Assembly (NCBI GenBank): GCA_002433335.1
Contig: DJHY01000170.1
Span: 1,533 to 35,412, forward strand
Length of the DNA stretch: 33,880 nucleotides
Direction: 5' to 3'
Source of the DNA: Rhodospirillaceae bacterium UBA6608
Lineage (GTDB): Bacteria > Pseudomonadota > Alphaproteobacteria > Rhodospirillales_A > Casp-alpha2
Of this stretch, positions 32,207-33,880 are shown piece after piece. Position 1 is the stretch's first letter, and every line of letters begins with the position of its first letter. The notes under the pieces were generated by a model that saw only the letters and a program-made list of their open reading frames with translations, was not told the DNA's origin and ran no database searches. Both the position numbers and the translations under genes were made by a program.

Positions 32207-32233
32207 GGCCAGCGGCTCAGAAAGCTGCTGGCC
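32207..32233. terminator. bidirectional hairpin terminator between convergent genes
   Basis: A ten-pair stem (32207-32216 with 32224-32233, one G-U pair) has a TCAGAAA loop, placed between the stops of the glycosyltransferase gene and the convergent coiled-coil gene. T-runs are weak on both sides. Confidence 0.65.
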
Positions 32234-32257
32234 CGAGAGTCGCTTCTTTAAAACTCG

Positions 32258-33079
32258 TCAGGAGATGATGTTGACGGCCGAACCCGCGGGCGGCGTCATC
32301 GGCTTCAGACGGCTCGTCAGGGCTTCGCTCAACCCAGCGCTAATTTCGAACGAGATCGAAATTGCCCGCAGCAGGTTGCCCAGGTTCGTCTCCGCCGTGG
32401 CGATTTCATCTTCGCGGCGCGCCTGTTCTTCCGTGGTCAGCTTGTACAGATCCGCCTCGGTATCCGCGAATTTCGCCTGAATTTGCTGCTCCAAATCCAG
32501 CGAGGTGCTCGCCGTGGACTGTGACACCGTGATCGCCACGCTGACCTCTGTCTGAAGGGCGCCCAGGCGATCGGTAACGGTCGAATTGTCGGTCAACGCA
32601 CCGGGAGTTAGCTCCAGGGCGCGAATTTCGTCGATATCGTCCTTCAGGCGCTTGATCACCTGCGCATCATTGATGTCCGGGTGGGCGAACACGTACAGCC
32701 GCTCCATCCGCTCAACGACGTAATCGCGCTGCTCTTGAAACGCAGCGACTTCGTCCGCGTCCACGGTTGCGTCGCCGTTGAAGGTCTCGAACAAGGTCGT
32801 GACTTCGTCGAAGATCGTCTCCAACGCGCCGGCGTTATTGAGGTTCCCTTGGCGGTATTCCTGCAGCGCGGGAAGGGAATCAATCAGACTCTTCTGTCGC
32901 GCGGTCAGGTCGTCGATCTTGCGCTGCAGGGTCGACGACGTGGTCGAAATTTCAGTGATCTTGTCATTATGCTGACGAATCAAGGAGTTCTGCAGCAAGT
33001 TGAACTGCAGTTCGAACGCCGAGCGCTGATTTCGAAGCGCGGTGTCAGCAAAGGTATATGCAAAAGGTACCGTGGCCAT
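32258..33079 (-). CDS. cysteine-free coiled-coil protein of unknown function in the flagellar locus
   Basis: A 273-residue protein I cannot assign to a family. It is largely helical with coiled-coil stretches (TSSTLQRKIDDLTARQKSLI and EADLYKLTTEEQARREDEIA). The C-terminal helix NLGNLLRAISISFEISAGLS EAL is followed by a short tail rich in Pro and Ser. It has no cysteine, no tryptophan, no signal peptide and no membrane helix. This is the composition of flagellar axial proteins exported by the type III route, and helices at both ends recall that group. Its upstream region holds the GGCA-N5-TGCC palindrome shared with flgE, flgF and flgI. A flagellar secreted or filament-associated role is inferred only. 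Confidence 0.7.
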   Translation of the reverse strand: MATVPFAYTFADTALRNQRSAFELQFNLLQNSLIRQHNDKITEISTTSSTLQRKIDDLTARQKSLIDSLPALQEYRQGNLNNAGALETIFDEVTTLFETFNGDATVDADEVAAFQEQRDYVVERMERLYVFAHPDINDAQVIKRLKDDIDEIRALELTPGALTDNSTVTDRLGALQTEVSVAITVSQSTASTSLDLEQQIQAKFADTEADLYKLTTEEQARREDEIATAETNLGNLLRAISISFEISAGLSEALTSRLKPMTPPAGSAVNIIS

Positions 33080-33137
33080 GGCCGTGCACTTTCCACTTTT
33101 TCCTGCCCGCCGGCGTCATACCGCGGAACCGCAGGTA

Positions 33138-33150
33138 GGCAAAAATTGCC
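33138..33150. promoter_or_regulatory. GGCA-N5-TGCC palindrome between the unknown gene and the last TPR gene
   Basis: GGCAAAAATTGCC extends to a 17-bp perfect repeat (TAGGCAA-AAA-TTGCCTA) at 33136-33152. It is the same motif as those near the three sigma-54 promoters. No convincing -24/-12 pair was found on either side here. Confidence 0.5.
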
Positions 33151-33161
33151 TAGTAAATTCC

Positions 33162-33177
33162 TACACTTAGGAGTGTA
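33162..33177. repeat. inverted repeat in the same divergent region
   Basis: TACACT-TAGG-AGTGTA has perfect six-base arms, ten bases after the TAGGCAA palindrome and 92 bases before the TPR gene start. Candidate operator. Confidence 0.4.
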
Positions 33178-33269
33178 TCACAGTTTAATCCCAGGCGCGA
33201 TAAGGATTCCGCACCGCTTGCGTTACAGGTTACTCGCGCAGCCTTGGCGAGACCTGTAGACTTTCCCCC

Positions 33270-33880
33270 ATGACACCGAACGAACTCGTCGATCGAATTC
33301 GGCGCGGCGACGCAGATGCAGCCATCACCGACTTCCTTGCAAGCGTACCGGAAGCAACGCTGGAGATGCTCGCCGTCAACGCCATGGGTTGGCAGATGCC
33401 GGACGTCGCGGAGACGATCCTGCAAAGGCTAATCGCGGAAGAGCCGGATAACCTGGGCGCCCACCTGACTTTGGCGAAGAACCTGTTCTCGCAACGACGG
33501 TTCGTCGACGCCCTACCCGAATACCAATACTGCCTTTCTCACATGCCCTCGGACCCCATCATTCACGGCGGCATATGCTGGGGACTGGGCGTCCTTCGTC
33601 GATACGATGATCTTCGCCAGGCGATTGGCGATGCAAAACGCAACATCCCCACAGGCCGGCATCTGTCCTGGCAAGCGGCCCGGCAGATCCGCGAAATGCC
33701 CGCGGATACGATCTCGGTCATTGCCGCCGACACCGCACAGCAACGCCAAGACAAATCAAAGCAGCGGCAGGAGACCTGCCACCCCCTCAAAGTTGCGACC
33801 TGGGCGCCGAGGCAGGGAAACACCTTTGATGATTTCATCCTCCAGGGCTGGTCCGTCGGCACCCAAGGAGCGCGCGGTTG
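33270..33880 (+). CDS. TPR-containing protein, 3' end outside the window
   Basis: An open frame from ATG 33270 runs to the window edge (203 codons) with no stop. It begins MTPNELVDRIRRGDADAAIT. TPR-like helices include MPDVAETILQRLIAEEPDNL and AHLTLAKNLFSQRRFVDALP, then EYQYCLSHMPSDPIIHGG. After about residue 170 (KVATWAPRQGNTFDDFILQG) the pattern changes, perhaps into a second domain. Together with the GT41-like gene upstream it suggests a filament-modification locus, but no catalytic part is visible yet. It is divergent from the coiled-coil gene across 190 bp. Confidence 0.68.
   Translation, partial: MTPNELVDRIRRGDADAAITDFLASVPEATLEMLAVNAMGWQMPDVAETILQRLIAEEPDNLGAHLTLAKNLFSQRRFVDALPEYQYCLSHMPSDPIIHGGICWGLGVLRRYDDLRQAIGDAKRNIPTGRHLSWQAARQIREMPADTISVIAADTAQQRQDKSKQRQETCHPLKVATWAPRQGNTFDDFILQGWSVGTQGARG

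Noticed and set aside
33194..33260. Sigma-54 promoter in front of the final TPR gene
   Set aside because: GG/GC pairs with the right spacing exist only with poor flanking bases, and TTGGCGAGACCTGTAG lacks GC at -12 and would start transcription at the ATG.
1..33880. CRISPR arrays, insertion sequences, tRNA or rRNA genes
   Set aside because: None was seen: no regularly spaced repeats, no transposase frames, no tRNA-like cloverleaf with the conserved TTCGANTC segment in the gaps inspected.

Overview
The window is GC-rich chromosomal DNA from an alphaproteobacterium, most likely a member of the Rhodospirillales. The marker set is FliX, FlaF, a short CheL-type rod protein, MotE, a DUF6468 protein and a DksA that has lost most of its zinc cysteines. 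I cannot name a species. Almost the whole window is one flagellar and chemotaxis gene cluster, and no phage, transposon or CRISPR was seen.

Layout. 1-1403: a divergent AraC-type regulator and peroxiredoxin pair. 1410-10519 (minus strand): fliL, fliM, a DUF6468 protein, a MotE-like protein, cheY, cheZ, two MotB/OmpA-like proteins and a large periplasmic AMIN/TPR-like protein. This strand carries the switch, stator-associated and response-control parts. 10916-14456 (plus): flgF-flgG-flgA-flgH, making the distal rod, the P-ring chaperone and the L ring, closed by a strong terminator. 14562-14925: a hairpin-rich non-coding stretch. 14926-16396: an Rnk-like protein converging on dksA and fliX. 16769-20735: a three-gene ferric iron ABC importer set inside the flagellar cluster. 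20926-30145: flgE, then flgI-cheL-flgN-flgK-flgL, then flaF. 30258-33880: a TPR/GT41-like glycosyltransferase, a Cys-free coiled-coil protein of unknown function on the minus strand, and the start of a TPR protein cut by the window edge.

Regulation. flgF, flgE and flgI each have a sigma-54 type (-24/-12) promoter with correct spacing. Each also has an IHF-like site just upstream and a 13-bp palindrome GGCA-N5-TGCC further upstream. A fourth copy of that palindrome lies between the unknown coiled-coil gene and the last TPR gene. FliX is encoded here, and in Caulobacter it works with the sigma-54 activator FlbD, so a FlbD-like regulon is the natural reading.

Most unusual features. (i) A beta-rich domain is repeated five times inside a greatly enlarged FlgL and occurs once inside the hook protein FlgE. 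(ii) There is a pair of MotB-like proteins, one with no acidic residue in its membrane helix, next to an AMIN/TPR-like protein and with no MotA in the window. (iii) The Cys-free, Trp-free coiled-coil protein of unknown function carries the shared flagellar palindrome upstream.
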